Shown here: positions 62,411 to 64,000 of the stretch, piece by piece
How the letters are laid out: each line of letters begins with the position of its first letter
How positions within the stretch are numbered: position 1 is the stretch's first letter
From: Oceaniferula flava
GTDB taxonomy: Bacteria; Verrucomicrobiota; Verrucomicrobiia; Verrucomicrobiales; Akkermansiaceae
NCBI RefSeq assembly: GCF_016811075.1
Contig: NZ_JAFBGL010000004.1
Span: forward strand, 62,001-126,000
Reading direction: 5' to 3'
Length of the DNA stretch: 64,000 nt
Made by a program: the position numbers and the translations under genes
Notes under the pieces: generated by a model
Databases searched by the model: none
What the model was told of the DNA's origin: nothing
What the model saw: only the letters and a program-made list of their open reading frames with translations

Positions 62411-62862
62411 TCGGTCTCCATCACGTATTCTAACAACATACTCTGCAGCATGAGGTAAAACCGGTTACGGAAGTGCGCGCTGCGCAGCTCCGGGGCGGCG
62501 TCTTCAATCGCGTCTTCTGTGGCATCCAACTGATAGCGGGCTTCCAGTGCCAGGCGGGCTTGATTGATCGCCCCATACCACATCTCGGCCTGCTTGGGCT
62601 TGATGAACACCACGGGCTCATCATGTTCTCGGGCGTGTTCGATCGTTTTTTCGACCAACTTGCACTGACTGTTGAAGCTCGATGCCAGATCCGGCACCAC
62701 GAACTCCTCCCAATCGCTGTCCTCATCCATCAGCCCTGCCAACGACTCCGCCAAATGCGCAGGCCGCCCGACGTCTTGGGTGATTTGCTCCAACACCACC
62801 CAATCGGTTTCCGAAGATGGCTCGATGGCCAAGCCTCCTTCCAGTGTGGGCATGATATTCAT
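62407..62862 (-). CDS. DUF2017 family protein
   Basis: A 151-residue acidic helical protein. The features that match DUF2017 are the central MWYGAINQARLALEARYQLD and the N-terminal acidic FVVPDLASSFNSQ region. DUF2017 genes often sit beside clpS in Actinobacteria, and here too the start overlaps the clpS stop by four bases (ATGA). A role linked to ClpS/Clp proteolysis is therefore likely but untested. It converges with the EpsI-like gene, overlapping by four bases. Confidence 0.72.
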   Translation of the reverse strand: MNIMPTLEGGLAIEPSSETDWVVLEQITQDVGRPAHLAESLAGLMDEDSDWEEFVVPDLASSFNSQCKLVEKTIEHAREHDEPVVFIKPKQAEMWYGAINQARLALEARYQLDATEDAIEDAAPELRSAHFRNRFYLMLQSMLLEYVMETD

Positions 62863-63140
62863 CCTGATTTCTCCATGGTGGTTTGAAGCTGCCAGCCATG
62901 AAGCTGCTGCACGTAAAACTCAGCCTTTTCCTTGGCTCCCGACCACACAATCGATCGGCCCACAGTGTGCACTTCCATCATCAGAGTTTCCGCTTTGGTC
63001 TGCGTATAACCAAAGACTTTTTTGAAGACCATGGTGACGTAAGCTTGTAGATTCACGGGATCATCTAACACAACCACATTCCATGGCACATCCTTCTGAG
63101 TCTTAGGTTTGGGTTTTTTCTTGATCGCAGGGATTGGCAT
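62859..63140 (-). CDS. clpS: ATP-dependent Clp protease adaptor ClpS
   Basis: A 93-residue adaptor that delivers N-degron proteins to ClpAP. The core has WNVVVLDDPVNLQAYVTMVF (the VxxxxDDxxxxxxxV pattern contacting the N-end residue), FGYTQTKAETLMMEVHTVG with the His, and GAKEKAEFYVQQLHGW. A Lys/Pro-rich N-terminal tail (about 1-18) precedes the domain, as usual. It is coupled to the DUF2017 gene by a four-base overlap. Confidence 0.92.
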   Translation of the reverse strand: MPIPAIKKKPKPKTQKDVPWNVVVLDDPVNLQAYVTMVFKKVFGYTQTKAETLMMEVHTVGRSIVWSGAKEKAEFYVQQLHGWQLQTTMEKSG

Positions 63141-63188
63141 AGGGCGCTGGGTTGAAGCTTATAAACACTTGTTTTGCAAATGTTTATA

Positions 63189-64000
63189 TCACAGAATCTC
63201 ACGAAACGCGAGACCTAGCGACACTAACACATCCGAGGCTGTGAGTGATGGTTGGGACTGGTCGCCATGACTAATCGCCAGCTCTGCAGCTCTCCCACAG
63301 AGCCACGCTCCTGCCCGAGCAGCATCCATGGGGGCGATCCCCTGCCCAGCCAAGCCAGCAATCACGCCGGTGAGGACATCACCTTGCCCTCCTGAGGCCA
63401 TTCCCGAGTGACCACTGGCATTCACTTGGAGCGGCTGTCCGTCCTGTGCCACCAAGCTGTGAGTGCCCTTGAGCAACAAGGTGGTGGAAGGAAACTGCTG
63501 GGTAAAGGCGGAGACTACCGACTCACGGCTAACATCGCGACTATCTGGAAACAGCCGCCGCATCTCACCAGGGTGAGGAGTTAGAATCATATTTCCCCTC
63601 ACATGTGTGCTCACACCATCAGCCGCTATGCGGTTCAAAGCATCTGCATCCACAACCATCGTGCGTGAAAAATCCTCGATCAGTCGAAAAAATTCCTCGT
63701 CTGACCACGCCGAACCCATCCCCGGTCCGATGGCCAAGACATCGAGGTCTTGTTCCATGACAGCAGTCAGAGATGTCACAGGTTTGACCATCACTTCGGG
63801 AGGCAGCATCGGCACCAAGAGCGAGTAGATATTTTCCTCTACAAACAAGGTCACCAGCCCGGCGCCCGACCGTAATACCCCAGTGGCACAGAGCACAGCT
63901 GCTCCCAACATCCCTCTGGAACCGGCAACGATTCCCACCCTGCCAGCGTTACCTTTGTGGAACTCGTGAGGGCGGCGTAGTGGCAGGGAGCGCAGGGAGA
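63189..64000 (-). CDS. nnrD: ADP-dependent NAD(P)H-hydrate dehydratase, 5' end beyond the window
   Basis: At least 270 residues of a NAD(P)H-hydrate repair dehydratase (NnrD/YjeF C-terminal domain), read from inside the gene; the frame stays open to the window edge (PLRRPHEFHKGNAG before the first Met-like position). Family motifs are HKGNAGRVGIVAGSRGMLGAA, LAIGPGMGS, VVDADALN, LTPHPGEMRRL, LLLKGTHSLV and GHSGMASGGQGDVLTG. It repairs hydrated NADH and NADPH in the cytoplasm. The N-terminal epimerase (NnrE) part, often fused, would lie outside the window. Confidence 0.92.
   Translation of the reverse strand, partial: SLRSLPLRRPHEFHKGNAGRVGIVAGSRGMLGAAVLCATGVLRSGAGLVTLFVEENIYSLLVPMLPPEVMVKPVTSLTAVMEQDLDVLAIGPGMGSAWSDEEFFRLIEDFSRTMVVDADALNRIAADGVSTHVRGNMILTPHPGEMRRLFPDSRDVSRESVVSAFTQQFPSTTLLLKGTHSLVAQDGQPLQVNASGHSGMASGGQGDVLTGVIAGLAGQGIAPMDAARAGAWLCGRAAELAISHGDQSQPSLTASDVLVSLGLAFREIL

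Noticed and set aside
63160..63188. Inverted repeat TATAAACA/TGTTTATA between nnrD and clpS.
   Set aside because: An AT-rich 8-bp arm with a 12-base loop and no T-run is too weak to call as a terminator or operator.
1..64000. Pentamer GTTAG/CTAAC seems to recur in many genes, often around rare TTA or CTA leucine codons.
   Set aside because: A hand count gives about 45 and 53 copies on the two orientations, close to the roughly 50 each expected at this base composition, and with no strand bias. It may reflect codon context only.

Overview
The window looks like chromosomal DNA from a marine-type Verrucomicrobiota bacterium (Verrucomicrobiales, Akkermansiaceae/Rubritalea-like). This is inferred from three PEP-CTERM proteins ending in PEPSS...LILRRRK, five sulfatase-family genes, ECF sigma factors paired with FecR/LamG or Ser/Thr-kinase partners, a gingipain-like C25 peptidase and a PVC-type sugar dehydrogenase/cytochrome c fusion. 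Genes are tightly packed. No rRNA, tRNA, CRISPR, IS element or prophage is visible, and no gap of 300 bases or more lacks a gene.

Layout. 0.2-7.4 kb: ECF sigma factor, FecR/LamG anti-sigma-like protein, PEP-CTERM protein and two sulfatases, the first with a ruined active site. 7.3-15.4 kb: YhaM-like HD nuclease, dehydrogenase/cytochrome c, phosphoesterase-discoidin fusion, and purM-purF. 15.6-25.8 kb: Ser/Thr kinase with two C-type-lectin-like ectodomains, ZIP-like transporter, GNAT, two more sulfatases, a DUF3472-type protein and a C25 peptidase. 25.8-31.9 kb: tripartite RND efflux operon plus a Dabb protein. 32.0-37.0 kb: LapA-like protein, a second ECF sigma factor overlapping an atypical kinase, and two PEP-CTERM genes with strong terminators. 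37.0-39.2 kb: aspartoacylase-like enzyme and AEC permease.

39.3-50.2 kb is the most unusual region. HMG-CoA reductase, a UbiA prenyltransferase and a PEP-synthase-like phosphotransferase are followed, after an inserted antisense Fic gene with a repeat-rich operator region, by a tightly coupled operon. That operon encodes a BtaA-like DUF3419 enzyme, a phytol/dolichol-kinase-like protein fused to a DUF92-like half, a YghO/ceramide-synthase-like GNAT and an OleC-like acyl-AMP ligase. Together they suggest an undescribed prenyl- or amino-lipid pathway. An ispF gene 4 kb away implies that bulk isoprenoids come from the MEP pathway, so the HMG-CoA reductase may serve this pathway.

50.2-55.2 kb: fifth sulfatase, secreted esterase, radC, ispF and an FKBP isomerase. 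55.3-62.4 kb: creBC two-component pair, a lipoprotein phospholipase-D-like enzyme, and a compact exosortase module (VIT/VWA protein with its own PEP-CTERM tail, exosortase, EpsI-like protein). 62.4-64 kb: DUF2017, clpS and a 5'-truncated nnrD. Several genes have a -10-like TANNNT exactly 5-6 bases before the start codon, suggesting leaderless transcription.
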